From positions 62,001 to 126,000 of the forward strand of contig NZ_JAMXOE010000015.1 in the NCBI RefSeq assembly GCF_024055575.1: a stretch of DNA of 64,000 nucleotides, read 5' to 3'. Source of the stretch: Mucilaginibacter flavidus (GTDB lineage: Bacteria > Bacteroidota > Bacteroidia > Sphingobacteriales > Sphingobacteriaceae). A program made the position numbers and the translations under genes. Shown in pieces: positions 43,013 to 51,666 of this stretch (the first letter of the stretch is position 1; each line of letters starts with the position of its first letter). Under the pieces are notes generated by a model. The model ran no database searches. It was not told the DNA's origin and saw only the letters and a program-made list of their open reading frames with translations.

Positions 43013-43510
43013 ATGGCGAAATTTGCAGCGATGACGGATCTGAATGAATATGAGTGCGAAATGCTCGACGCGGTGCTGGAAGCCTTCGGCATTCCCGACA
43101 GCCTGACGCGCGGGCAACTGCTCGAGCTTTTCGACAACGACGAAGCCTCGGCCTTTGCCATGGTGCAGGCGCTGGCCCGCGAGGATCTTATAGCCGAATC
43201 AGGCAAACACGGTGACTATGAGCTTCCAGAGAGACTCATTCTGAAACCCAAAGGCGAAAAATTTTTAAAAGAGGGCGGCTTTTCCAGGCGCTACCAGTTG
43301 GAGCAGCAAAAACCAATGGAAGTGGGCGGCACGCTGGCTAAACTGCAGCAGCAAAACATGCGCCTCCAAAACGAAAAACTGGCCAACCAGGCGGAGATAA
43401 GCGAACTTAAAAAAACCGTAAACGCCCGCCAAACCCGGCAGTATATCCTTTGGGCGCTTATAGTTGTAGCACTAATTATAGGCTATTTTTGGGGACATGC
43501 GCATAAGTAG
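43013..43510 (+). CDS. Hypothetical membrane-anchored protein with coiled coil, 165 aa
   Basis: Three features stand out: an N-terminal winged-helix-like region (MTDLNEYECEMLDAVLEAFG, LARGEDLIAESGK-like block), a coiled coil rich in Gln, Leu and Lys (TLAKLQQQNMRLQNEKLANQ, residues about 110-140), and one transmembrane helix near the C-terminus (YILWALIVVALIIGYFWG). The GC content of its first 150 bp is higher than its surroundings. I recognise no family. ATG 43013 (MAKFAAM) is preferred over a TTG upstream; ATG 43031 is also possible. Confidence 0.65.
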   Translation: MAKFAAMTDLNEYECEMLDAVLEAFGIPDSLTRGQLLELFDNDEASAFAMVQALAREDLIAESGKHGDYELPERLILKPKGEKFLKEGGFSRRYQLEQQKPMEVGGTLAKLQQQNMRLQNEKLANQAEISELKKTVNARQTRQYILWALIVVALIIGYFWGHAHK

Positions 43511-43536
43511 CAATAAAAAGCAAGTGGTATTACACG

Positions 43537-43713
43537 TTATGTCAATGCCGCTACACTTTTTATCCACCATGTATTGCCAAAAACATCCGTAACCCCGCCG
43601 TTACGGCCATAGCTTTGGTCGGCTGGAGGCATCAGGGTTGTGGCGCCATTATCAAGCGCTTTCTTAAAAACGGCATCGCAGTCATCAACATAAATAAATA
43701 TGCCTACCCTCAC
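43537..43713 (-). pseudogene. Glyoxalase/VOC-family C-terminal remnant
   Basis: A 58-codon frame beginning at a GTG that overlaps the hydrolase stop encodes VGIFIYVDDCDAVFKKAL, MPPADQSYGRNGGVTDVFG and NTWWIKS, the C-terminal half of a VOC (PhnB/glyoxalase-like) domain. The first half of the fold is absent; the GTG may not be a true start. I infer a truncated gene left by recombination. Overlap in a different frame with the neighbouring hydrolase gene supports this. Confidence 0.6.
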
Positions 43714-45530
43714 ATCCCCTTCTGTATCGCCTCATAAATTACATCCTGTATCCTGGGGCGAATATTCAGGCTTGATAACTTACTGCTAACATTAGGGTGT
43801 ACCCTGTTTGATAAAAATATATAAACAAGATTATATTTCGGGTCGACCCAAACACAGGTCCCGGTAAAGCCGGTATGGCCGTAGGATTCTGTTGATGCAA
43901 GTTTTGAGGGGTAATGGTGATCGACCATTGGGTCCCAGCGGTCAAAACCTAATCCCCTGCGGCTTACATTTGACTGCTTTGCGGTAAACTTATCTACGGT
44001 GGCAGATTTGATGTATTCAACACCACCATAGGTGCCACGGTTAAGCATCATCTGGTATAATATGGCAAGGTCGTTAGCACTGGCAAATAAACCGGCGTGG
44101 CCCGCAACGCCGCCCATTAAGGCAGCGGTAGGGTCATGTACATAGCCGTCAAGCAGGGCATGCCTGTCTTTTTTGTCGTCTTCGGTAGGTATAATCTGGT
44201 CGACGGAAAAACGATAAAGCGGAAGAAAACCGGCGGTTTGCATCCCTAACGGATCATAAAATTGTTTTTGAACATACACATTAAGCGGAGTTGCGGTAAC
44301 GGTTTCTTCAACCTGCTGCATAAAACACATACTTAAATCACTATATACATACTGTCCCCTGGTTTTTACGGGCGAGTTAAGCATCTCGGTCCACATTACG
44401 TCTTTAAAATAATCCTTCCGCAAAAAATAGTTTTCATTTACTTTGGTTGGATAAAACGCTGATGAATCGGAGGTGTGGTCTGTTGGTTTTACCTTATCAA
44501 AAGTTGGTATATCTGGTATCAGCCCGGCCTGGTGTTCCAGCACTTCGCGAACCGATAAATCATTTTTGTTGGTTTTGCGTGCCTGGGGCAGGTAATAACC
44601 AAGGGTGGAGTCAACGTTTAATTTGCCCTGATCAGTAAGCTGCATGGCCTCCATCGTCGTAGCCGATATTTTGGTCATGGATGCCACGTCAAAAATATCG
44701 GTTAGTTTATCGGGCATCGTTTTACTATAGGTGTGATAGCCATAAGCCTTATTGAATATCACTTTCCCATCGCGCGCTACCAGCACCACGCAGCCGGGCG
44801 TAGCCTGTTCCTGCATCGCCTCTATAGCTATGTTATCAATCCCTGTAAGGCTTGACGTGCTCATGCCTGCGTCTTCGGGTACGGTGTATTGCAGGCGTAT
44901 TTTGTTAGTGACAAAACCCATGCCCGTATTATAAAGCGGCGACACATACCGGGTAAGTTTTTGGGTTACAGCTACACCGCCAAAAATGGCCTGGGCGCTG
45001 TAAAATGCAGATACAGGATTTACACGTTGGCTCCATATAACCGGCACTGCAGTGTTTGTCAGCTTAGCCAGCCCCACATTGGAGCCGAACAGGGCTACGA
45101 TTACATTTTTTACTTTTTGATTAGTATTGATGAAATTAAGCAGCAGCGGATTATTTAAATCGGCATCATTTACCTGCACAACGAGTGTGTTGTAAAACTT
45201 AAGGTCGGATGATAAATCATCGAGGCTTTTCATGCCGGTATAATCACTTCCATTGTATGAGGTAACCTTGGTATACTTGTTTAGCAGACTATCGAAATTC
45301 CTTGCATACACATTAGAAAAATGGATGCTGGCAACTTTCAATTGCTCCAGGTTTTGCAGGGGGATTAAATACGATGCATTGTTTAACAGCACCGTTGATT
45401 TTTCAACCAGTTTTTCTTCGTTAACATATGCCTGGCCTGTAAATGGGGGATTTTGTGCACAAGCCGAATTGAATAATATGAATCCTGTTAAAACTATAAT
45501 GGGGGATAAGCGCCACCTATTTCTTAGCAT
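43710..45530 (-). CDS. Exported serine hydrolase: GH3 C-terminal-like domain plus beta-lactamase domain
   Basis: A signal peptide (about residues 1-25, ending in SACAQ) precedes about 190 residues that resemble the C-terminal accessory domain of GH3 beta-N-acetylglucosaminidases (STVLLNNASYLIPLQNLEQL, NVIVALFGSNVGLAKL). The catalytic GH3 barrel is missing. A class C beta-lactamase-like domain then runs from about 215 to 600, with SMTK in FDVASMTKIS, YSD in YVYSDLSMCF and HTG in YGHTGFTG. Bacteroidota have full GH3-beta-lactamase fusions of about 1000 residues; this looks like a shortened version. It overlaps the amidohydrolase upstream by 14 bp. Confidence 0.85.
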   Translation of the reverse strand: MLRNRWRLSPIIVLTGFILFNSACAQNPPFTGQAYVNEEKLVEKSTVLLNNASYLIPLQNLEQLKVASIHFSNVYARNFDSLLNKYTKVTSYNGSDYTGMKSLDDLSSDLKFYNTLVVQVNDADLNNPLLLNFINTNQKVKNVIVALFGSNVGLAKLTNTAVPVIWSQRVNPVSAFYSAQAIFGGVAVTQKLTRYVSPLYNTGMGFVTNKIRLQYTVPEDAGMSTSSLTGIDNIAIEAMQEQATPGCVVLVARDGKVIFNKAYGYHTYSKTMPDKLTDIFDVASMTKISATTMEAMQLTDQGKLNVDSTLGYYLPQARKTNKNDLSVREVLEHQAGLIPDIPTFDKVKPTDHTSDSSAFYPTKVNENYFLRKDYFKDVMWTEMLNSPVKTRGQYVYSDLSMCFMQQVEETVTATPLNVYVQKQFYDPLGMQTAGFLPLYRFSVDQIIPTEDDKKDRHALLDGYVHDPTAALMGGVAGHAGLFASANDLAILYQMMLNRGTYGGVEYIKSATVDKFTAKQSNVSRRGLGFDRWDPMVDHHYPSKLASTESYGHTGFTGTCVWVDPKYNLVYIFLSNRVHPNVSSKLSSLNIRPRIQDVIYEAIQKGM

Positions 45531-47148
45531 AAACCTGCTCTCCGTTTATAAATGTTTTTAATACTTTAATTTTTGGCAATGCTGAGCCGTTGGCTTTCAT
45601 GATATCATCGTCGAGTATCACAAAATCGGCAAACTTGCCGGGTTCAATGCTTCCTTTTTCCTTTTCCTCAAAATTTGCTTTAGCTGCCCAAATGGTCATG
45701 CCCTGCAATGCTTCTTTACGGCTGATGGCATTTTCCATCTGGAACCCACCTTCGGGGAGTCCTTTTAAATCCTTACGCTCAACTGCTGCATAAAACGTAT
45801 ACATCGGGTTAATGTTTTCAACCGGAAAATCGGTACCAAGGGGCATCCAGCCATTTTGGTCGAGCAATTGCTTGTAAGCATAGCCGCTTTTTAGGCGCTG
45901 CTTGCCAAGCCGCGTGCCGGCCCAATTCATATCAGATGTTGCATGAGTTGGTTGAACTGACGGGATTACGCTGTATTCGCCAAAAAGCTTAACGTCTTCG
46001 GGCGCCACTATCTGCGAGTGTTCGATGCGCCAGCGCTTATCATTTTTACCTTTTAAAACACTTGCATATACTTTTAATATCACCCGGTTTGCCGAGTCGC
46101 CAATAGCGTGGGTACACATCTGGAAACCATGGGCTGCTATTTTTTGTGCTACTTCTTCATAATGCTTTTGCTGGCTCAATAAAAATCCGCTCCAGTTTTT
46201 TTGGTCGGCGTATGGCTTAAGCAGGCATGCACCGCGTGAGCCAAGCGCACCATCGGCATAAACTTTAAACGCACGCACATTAAGGGACGGGGTTTTGTAA
46301 GCGCCGCGTTTAAACAGGTAATCATAGTTGTCGGCATTATCACTCAGCATTACATACATGCGCATTTTTAAAGCGCCCTTGTGTTGTAACTGGGCAATTG
46401 TATTTACCATAGTATAAGGGAGCCCGCAATCGTCTACAGTTGTTAAACCAACCGCAAAGCAGTTTTGCTGTGCCTCTATAAAGGCTTTTTGGGTAACCGG
46501 TTCGGTTGGAGGTGGTATTTTACGGGTAATTATTCCTTCGGCATTATCAATCATCAGGCCCGTAAGTTTGCCGTTTATGGTTTCAATTTTACCGCCTATT
46601 ATAGTTTGGCCAGGTTTAACGCCGGCTAAATTTAAAGCAGCCTGGTTAACCATAACAGCGTGGCCGTCTATCCGGCTCAATATTACCGGGCGGGCGGGAA
46701 ACAACGAGTCGAGCTTAGCTTTATTGGGGAATTCTTTTACTTTCCATTTGTTTTGATCCCAGCCGCGGCCAACTATCCAACCTTCGGGGTTTTTAGCGGC
46801 GAATGACTGCACCGAGTCAACTACTTCCTGCCAGCTTTTTGTACCTTCAAGCGCAGCTTCCTGCAAACCGAGCCCATACTCGTAAAAGTGCGCATGTGCA
46901 TCAATAAAACCGGGATAAACTGGCTTGCCGCCCGCATCAAGCACCTGCCGGGCATTATATTTTTCCTGCAAGCTATCAGCCCTGCCAACTGCCACTATTT
47001 TGCCTGCTGTTACAACAAAGGCGTCGGCAGTGCTAAATTTGTCGTCTACTGTGTACACAACCGCATTTTTAACAAGCAAATCGGCATTGTAGTCTTTTTG
47101 TTTACATGCAACCAACAGCAGTAACAAAACGGGCAAAAATCTCTTCAT
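45517..47148 (-). CDS. Amidohydrolase, YtcJ-like, lipoprotein
   Basis: MKRFLPVLLLLLVAC is a lipoprotein signal with Cys at about 15. The 543-residue enzyme has the amidohydrolase barrel: the HxH in GFIDAHAHFYEYG, metal ligands in MCTHAIGDSANR, IEHSQIVAP, and the final Asp in GTDFPVENINP; and the beta domain with GSIEPGKFADFVILDDD. YtcJ/imidazolonepropionase-like enzymes act on small cyclic or acyl amides; the substrate is unknown. It leads an operon with the serine hydrolase downstream. Confidence 0.9.
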   Translation of the reverse strand: MKRFLPVLLLLLVACKQKDYNADLLVKNAVVYTVDDKFSTADAFVVTAGKIVAVGRADSLQEKYNARQVLDAGGKPVYPGFIDAHAHFYEYGLGLQEAALEGTKSWQEVVDSVQSFAAKNPEGWIVGRGWDQNKWKVKEFPNKAKLDSLFPARPVILSRIDGHAVMVNQAALNLAGVKPGQTIIGGKIETINGKLTGLMIDNAEGIITRKIPPPTEPVTQKAFIEAQQNCFAVGLTTVDDCGLPYTMVNTIAQLQHKGALKMRMYVMLSDNADNYDYLFKRGAYKTPSLNVRAFKVYADGALGSRGACLLKPYADQKNWSGFLLSQQKHYEEVAQKIAAHGFQMCTHAIGDSANRVILKVYASVLKGKNDKRWRIEHSQIVAPEDVKLFGEYSVIPSVQPTHATSDMNWAGTRLGKQRLKSGYAYKQLLDQNGWMPLGTDFPVENINPMYTFYAAVERKDLKGLPEGGFQMENAISRKEALQGMTIWAAKANFEEKEKGSIEPGKFADFVILDDDIMKANGSALPKIKVLKTFINGEQVYAKK

Positions 47149-47227
47149 AGGAAGTGTCTACATTAAAAAAATCGTAATCTACAAAACTATATACAAAACT
47201 GAAGAGATAAAGTTAGGTGGATAAATA

Positions 47228-47491
47228 ATTAATTTAACGTGAGTTCGACGTGAGAGCAGGTTTCAATGGACTGATAGCGACACTCAAATGATTGGTCTTC
47301 GCCTCACCCTGCCCTCTTCAAAGGGGAGGGTTTTGAAAGGAACGTTCGAAGACTGAAGTTCAAGACCTCTCCTTTTGAGAGGATTATTACATGAGGGCTT
47401 CCCCGTTTAGGTGAGGCGAAATGCAAGCCATCGATACACAATGTAGATTTTTCCGGAACAATCCTTATATCGAACTCACGTTAATTTAATA
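47228..47491. mobile_element. 264-bp element with 21-bp inverted ends and inner palindrome
   Basis: TTAACGTGAGTTCGA (47234-47248) and its exact complement TCGAACTCACGTTAA (47471-47485) end a 264-bp block; with one mismatch the inverted repeats extend to 21 bp. An inner pair, TTCGCCTCACC (47298-47308) and GGTGAGGCGAA (47410-47420), frames C/T- and G/A-rich arms (CCTCTTCAAAGGGGAGG). No gene lies inside. This nested structure is MITE-like or of the REP type; movement is not shown. Confidence 0.6.
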
Positions 47492-47650
47492 CCGGATTTC
47501 ACCTCGACGACATTTTAGCTCTATGTATTAGCGCAGTTCTGCGATCTACCCAAGTGGATTTTGCCTTTCTGAAGTTATAGTTTAATTGTTAAATATCCGG
47601 CTTCAAAAAACATTATCAACTAAACACCGTTTTAATAAAAACATAAAATT

Positions 47651-47854
47651 ATGAGCATATTTAAATTTATTATAGTTGGCGCTGCCGTAGGATACGGTAT
47701 TAACTACATCACCAAAAAAAATGCGGATGGCCGCTCGATTATAGAAGACCTCGCAGATAATGCGCCTGATTGGTTTGAAAAAGCGAAACATTTGGCACAG
47801 GACGCACTTGGCAAAGTTAGCCAGACAGCCGAAGAGGTTAGGGCTAACTTTTAA
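47651..47854 (+). CDS. YtxH-like small protein, 67 aa
   Basis: One N-terminal membrane segment (FKFIIVGAAVGYGINYI) is followed by a short amphipathic segment with WFEKAKHLAQDALGKVSQTA. This resembles YtxH-domain or small stress-related membrane proteins. The gene stands alone between the 264-bp element and a terminator. A second, longer YtxH protein is at 54891. Confidence 0.7.
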   Translation: MSIFKFIIVGAAVGYGINYITKKNADGRSIIEDLADNAPDWFEKAKHLAQDALGKVSQTAEEVRANF

Positions 47855-47873
47855 GGTTATCTAAACGTTATTA

Positions 47874-47908
47874 AAAACTGGTCGGCCAAAATGCCGGCCA
47901 GTTTTTTT
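47874..47908 (+). terminator. Intrinsic terminator of the YtxH-like gene
   Basis: AAAACTGGTCGGC pairs with GCCGGCCAGTTTT (one T-G pair) around a 6-nt loop, with a T-run to 47908. Confidence 0.8.
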
Positions 47909-48136
47909 GTTTACATTGACGTGCGGACTTATTGTATTTGGTCCATGCCGACTGAGAGGTTCATCACGGTTGTATAATTACAATTCTTCTCCCTTCATTT
48001 TACAAAAACCCTCCCCTTACCCAAAAAAATAGTGTAAATTCGCGGCGACTTTAAAAATGTACCGGTTAAAGCCGTTTTTACGTTATTAAAGCATTGTTTC
48101 AGGTACTTTTACGGAGCGGACAGCGCCCCTCACACA

Positions 48137-49114
48137 ATGACGCAAATTAAAAATATAGGGCTTTTTACTTCCGGCGGCGATTCGCCGGGCATGAACGCTG
48201 CCATAAGGGCGGTTGTTCGTTCATCTATTTATTATGGTTTGGCGGTAACGGGCATTCGCCGGGGTTATGACGGCATGATAAAGGGTGATTTGTTCCCGAT
48301 GGACCGTAAATCGGTTTCGAATATTATACAGCGTGGTGGCACTATATTAAAAACCGCCCGCAGCGATCAGTTCCGCACCCCGGAAGGCCGCAAAACCGCT
48401 TACGAAAATTTAAAAAAGCATAACGTTGACGCCCTTGTTGCTATTGGCGGCGATGGTACCTTCCGTGGTGCTCGCGTTTTTGGTGAAGAGTATGACATCC
48501 CGGTTGTAGGATTACCCGGCACAATTGATAACGACCTTTGCGGCACCGATTTTACCATTGGCTATGATACTGCTATTAATACAGTAATTGATGCAGTAGA
48601 TAAGATTCGTGACACAGCAGAATCGCACGACAGGCTGTTTATTGTAGAGGTAATGGGCCGCGACTCGGGCCTGATAGCGCTGCGCACCGGTATAGCTGCA
48701 GGCGCCGAAACAATTTTGATACCCGAAACTAAAACCGATATACAGGCTGTTTTCGACAAGCTTGAGAGCGGCCGTAAAGACAAATCATCAAAAATAATTA
48801 TGCTTGCCGAAAATGGCGAAGCAGGCGATGCTTTTGAAGTAGGCCGCCAGATAAAAGAAAAATTCCCTAACTACGATACCCGCGTATCGGTACTGGGCCA
48901 CATACAGCGCGGCGGAAGGCCCTCGTGTATGGATCGTGTACTTGCAAGTCGTGTAGGTGTTGCCGCTGTTGAGGCGCTGATGGCTGGCCATCGCAACGAA
49001 ATGGTTGGTTTAATACACAATGATATTGTTTACACGCCGTTTGAACATGCCACCAAACACATTGGCGAAATTAATCCCGACTTTTTAAAGATTGTGGAGA
49101 TATTGGCTATTTAA
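48137..49114 (+). CDS. pfkA: 6-phosphofructokinase
   Basis: It phosphorylates fructose 6-phosphate with ATP in glycolysis. The motifs are the ATP-binding GLFTSGGDSPGMNAAIR at the N-terminus, IGGDGTFRGA near residue 103, the catalytic PGTIDNDLCGTDFTIGYDTA near 127, VEVMGRDSGLIA near 170, and HIQRGGRPSCMDR near 255. The length of 325 matches ATP-dependent PfkA. It is monocistronic, with a leader of unknown structure upstream (47909-48136) in which nothing else is recognised. Confidence 0.97.
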   Translation: MTQIKNIGLFTSGGDSPGMNAAIRAVVRSSIYYGLAVTGIRRGYDGMIKGDLFPMDRKSVSNIIQRGGTILKTARSDQFRTPEGRKTAYENLKKHNVDALVAIGGDGTFRGARVFGEEYDIPVVGLPGTIDNDLCGTDFTIGYDTAINTVIDAVDKIRDTAESHDRLFIVEVMGRDSGLIALRTGIAAGAETILIPETKTDIQAVFDKLESGRKDKSSKIIMLAENGEAGDAFEVGRQIKEKFPNYDTRVSVLGHIQRGGRPSCMDRVLASRVGVAAVEALMAGHRNEMVGLIHNDIVYTPFEHATKHIGEINPDFLKIVEILAI

Positions 49115-49212
49115 GGCAGGGTAACGTTTTTGCTCAATAGCTTTTTCATTGCGTTATTTCCTCAAAGTACCACAAGGCATTTCCTTACCCTTGCGAAACG
49201 AAATTAGTTTTT

Positions 49213-49220
49213 TAGCTTTG
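49213..49220 (+). promoter_or_regulatory. Candidate -7 element of the B12-binding protein gene
   Basis: TAGCTTTG matches TAnnTTTG; the ATG follows 8 nt later, so the leader would be very short. Confidence 0.4.
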
Positions 49221-49228
49221 ACTAATTT

Positions 49229-49648
49229 ATGAGCAAAACCTTTAATCGTCCTATTCGTGTGCTGGTTGCCAAAGTCGGGCTCGACGGGCACGACCGTGGT
49301 GCACGCATTATTGCTACTTCACTTCGCGATGCAGGTATGGAGGTAATTTATACCGGTCTGCGCCAAACACCCGAAATGGTAGTAAACACTGCGCTGCAGG
49401 AAGACGTTGACGCTATCGGTATTTCCATACTATCCGGCGCACACATGACGGTTTTCCCGAAGATTATCAACCTCATCAAACAAAAAAATATGGATGATGT
49501 GCTGGTTACCGGCGGCGGCATTATACCGCAAGAGGATATGGACGAGCTGAAAAAAATTGGCGTTGGCGAGCTTTTCCCGCCCGGAACCACTACCCAGGAA
49601 ATTGTAAAATATATAACCGAATGGGTGCACCAGCACCGTAATTTTTAA
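49229..49648 (+). CDS. Cobalamin-binding protein, methylmalonyl-CoA mutase C-domain type
   Basis: The 139-residue protein is a B12-binding Rossmann domain: [15 protein letters not shown] contains the DxHxxG motif with His that ligates cobalt, and SILSGAHM and VTGGGIIP follow. It resembles the free small subunit of methylmalonyl-CoA or isobutyryl-CoA mutase. No large subunit is nearby. It is followed by an enoyl-CoA hydratase after 12 bp, suggesting an operon for acyl-CoA metabolism; the partner is inference. Confidence 0.9.
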   Translation: MSKTFNRPIRVLVAKVGLDGHDRGARIIATSLRDAGMEVIYTGLRQTPEMVVNTALQEDVDAIGISILSGAHMTVFPKIINLIKQKNMDDVLVTGGGIIPQEDMDELKKIGVGELFPPGTTTQEIVKYITEWVHQHRNF

Positions 49649-49660
49649 TAACCCCGCACT

Positions 49661-50443
49661 ATGGCATTCGAAAATCTGCTGATCGAAAATAAGGGCCGCA
49701 TTCAATACATTATTATCAACCGTGAAAGTAAGCTGAATGCGCTTAATAAGGCTACAATTGCCGAATTGCATACCGCCTTCGCGGATGCTTTTAAAAACCC
49801 GGAGGTTGGCGGCGTAATAATAACCGGCGCAGGCCAAAAGGCGTTTGTTGCCGGCGCTGATATTGCCGAATTTGCCAGCCTGGACATTAAAGGCGGCACC
49901 GAGTTGGCGCTGCTTGGCCATACCACGGTGTTTGATTTTATTGAAAATGGTAAAAAGCCAGTTATAGCGGCAATAAATGGCTTTGCATTGGGTGGCGGCC
50001 TTGAACTTGCCATGGCCTGCCACATCCGTATAGCTTCCGACAATGCAAAAATGGGTCTCCCCGAAGTTTCATTAGGACTGATACCGGGCTATGGAGGCAC
50101 GCAACGTTTAACCCGATTAGTTGGCAAAGGCAAGGCCCTGGAAATGATAATGACGGCCGACATGATAACCGCCCCGGAGGCACTGAACCTCGGTTTGGTT
50201 AATCACGTAGTTAGCCCGGAAGAGTTATTGCCAAAGGCGGAAGACTTACTAAATAAAATCCTGACACGCGCCCCACTTGCTATTGCAGCAGCTATAAAAT
50301 CGGTTAACGACGGCACCCGCGATGGCGTTAATGGATTTGGGACCGAAGTAAAGGAATTTGGTAAATGCTTCGGGACCGAAGATTTTAAAGAAGGTGTAGC
50401 CGCGTTTTTAGGAAAACGGAAGGCAGAGTTTAAGGGAAAGTAA
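49661..50443 (+). CDS. Enoyl-CoA hydratase/isomerase
   Basis: This crotonase-fold enzyme of 260 residues shows AGADIAEFASL (oxyanion part), GFALGGGLELAMACHIRIAS with one catalytic Glu, and LPEVSLGLIPGYGGTQRLTR with the second. Both Glu present suggest true hydratase activity. It is cotranscribed with the B12-binding protein gene. The chain length or exact substrate is not visible. Confidence 0.95.
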   Translation: MAFENLLIENKGRIQYIIINRESKLNALNKATIAELHTAFADAFKNPEVGGVIITGAGQKAFVAGADIAEFASLDIKGGTELALLGHTTVFDFIENGKKPVIAAINGFALGGGLELAMACHIRIASDNAKMGLPEVSLGLIPGYGGTQRLTRLVGKGKALEMIMTADMITAPEALNLGLVNHVVSPEELLPKAEDLLNKILTRAPLAIAAAIKSVNDGTRDGVNGFGTEVKEFGKCFGTEDFKEGVAAFLGKRKAEFKGK

Positions 50444-50777
50444 AAAGCCATCTCCTACAAGCCTGGTCTCTTTAATCGTAATTGTCAATTGCGCGATCAA
50501 TAAACAGCTATATTCACTTTTTCCCCTTTTTTCGCGCATAAATCGTATCCCAAGGCTTCAAATATTACCGTGCATAGCGTGCTAAATCTGACATCAACAG
50601 GGCAATTTAACCGCTATTTTACTTTCCCCTGACTATTATACCAATGCGGTCAAAAATTAATTTACTGTTAATCAAACGATTGAATAATCGTGACAATTGG
50701 ATGAAAAATGGTGTTAAATTGTGCTGTTACTTTGCTCCGTGTTAATTAAAACACAACAATAAATAATACATATAGTC
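50444..50777. other. 334-bp intergenic region before the outer-membrane barrel gene
   Basis: The stretch has no frame. TTACTTTG at about 50728-50735 is a near match to the TAnnTTTG element. CGATTGAATAATCG at 50678-50691 is a small palindrome. Otherwise nothing is recognised. Confidence 0.45.
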
Positions 50778-51398
50778 ATGAAAAGTACATTAAAAATTTC
50801 AGCCTTAGTTTTAGCTTTTGCCGGTTTAGCATTAGGCGCAAAAGCACAAACAGCAACTACCACAACTTCTACCACAAAAACTACAACCGCATCAAATGGG
50901 GTAATTTTAAGTATAGGTGTTGACGCGGGTATCCCGACAGGTAAATTATCTGATTCATACAACTGGAACATTGGCGGTTCTGTACAAGCCGATATTCCTG
51001 TTGCTCAAAACCTGTTTGTAACTGTTAATGCAGGCTACAACAGTATCCAGGGGAAAAAAGACCTGCGCTTTGTTACTCCTGGTGGCGTTATAACAAGCGA
51101 TGCTACAAGCATCCAATTGCTGCCTGTTAAAGCCGGTTTAAAATACTTTTTAGTACCTAACTTTTACGTACAGGGCGAAGCCGGCGCTGCGTTTGCTTTA
51201 AACAAAAGTGATGTTGGTTTCGATAAATCGGCCGCATTTATTTATGCGCCGCAAATTGGTTACCAGTTTCAGTTGGGTGGTAAAAACGTTATCGATGCAG
51301 GTGTAAGGTACGAAGGTTCAACCAAATTTGTAAGCAGTGTTAGCGATAGCAAAGTAAACTTTGTTGGCTTGCGCGTCGCTTACGGCTTCGGCTTATAA
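50778..51398 (+). CDS. Outer-membrane beta-barrel protein, 206 aa
   Basis: A signal peptide (MKSTLKISALVLAFAGLALG, cleaved near AKAQ, residue 24) is followed by a Thr-rich linker and eight amphipathic strands (ILSIGVDAGIPTG, LFVTVNAGYNSI, NFYVQGEAGAAFAL, NVIDAGVRYEGSTKFV, VGLRVAYGFGL). The terminal aromatic-to-Leu pattern fits an outer-membrane barrel of the OmpA/OmpW-like group common in Bacteroidota. It is strongly flanked by a promoter-type region and a terminator, suggesting high expression. Role unknown. Confidence 0.88.
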   Translation: MKSTLKISALVLAFAGLALGAKAQTATTTTSTTKTTTASNGVILSIGVDAGIPTGKLSDSYNWNIGGSVQADIPVAQNLFVTVNAGYNSIQGKKDLRFVTPGGVITSDATSIQLLPVKAGLKYFLVPNFYVQGEAGAAFALNKSDVGFDKSAAFIYAPQIGYQFQLGGKNVIDAGVRYEGSTKFVSSVSDSKVNFVGLRVAYGFGL

Positions 51399-51402
51399 GC
51401 CA

Positions 51403-51490
51403 GATGCAAGAATCAAGATTTCAAGAATCAAGACAAACAGGAGCTTATTTTTCTTTTCTTGGTTCCTGGCTCTTGACTCTTGATTCTCAA
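51403..51490. repeat. Word-type inverted repeat, CAAGAATCAAG theme
   Basis: Left arm: GCAAGAATCAAGATTTCAAG and AATCAAGACAAAC. Right arm: TTCTTGGTTCCTGGCTCTTG and ACTCTTGATTCTCAAC. The block lies between the barrel gene and its terminator. Confidence 0.75.
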
Positions 51491-51521
51491 CTATTTCCCC
51501 CACTCATCTACCTATAAAATT

Positions 51522-51547
51522 AAAAGAGGCCCCGGCCTCTTTTTTTA
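51522..51547 (+). terminator. Intrinsic terminator of the barrel gene
   Basis: AAAAGAGGC and GCCTCTTTT flank a short GC centre, followed by a run of seven Ts. Confidence 0.8.
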
Positions 51548-51666
51548 GTTTATATAACTTTTTAGTGCTGATAAACGTATGATGGAATTAAATTTATAAA
51601 TTAGCGAACCAGCGTGTTTAATCAACGCTTAAAAAAGCCGCTTTTATAGTAAACTGTTATTGCATT

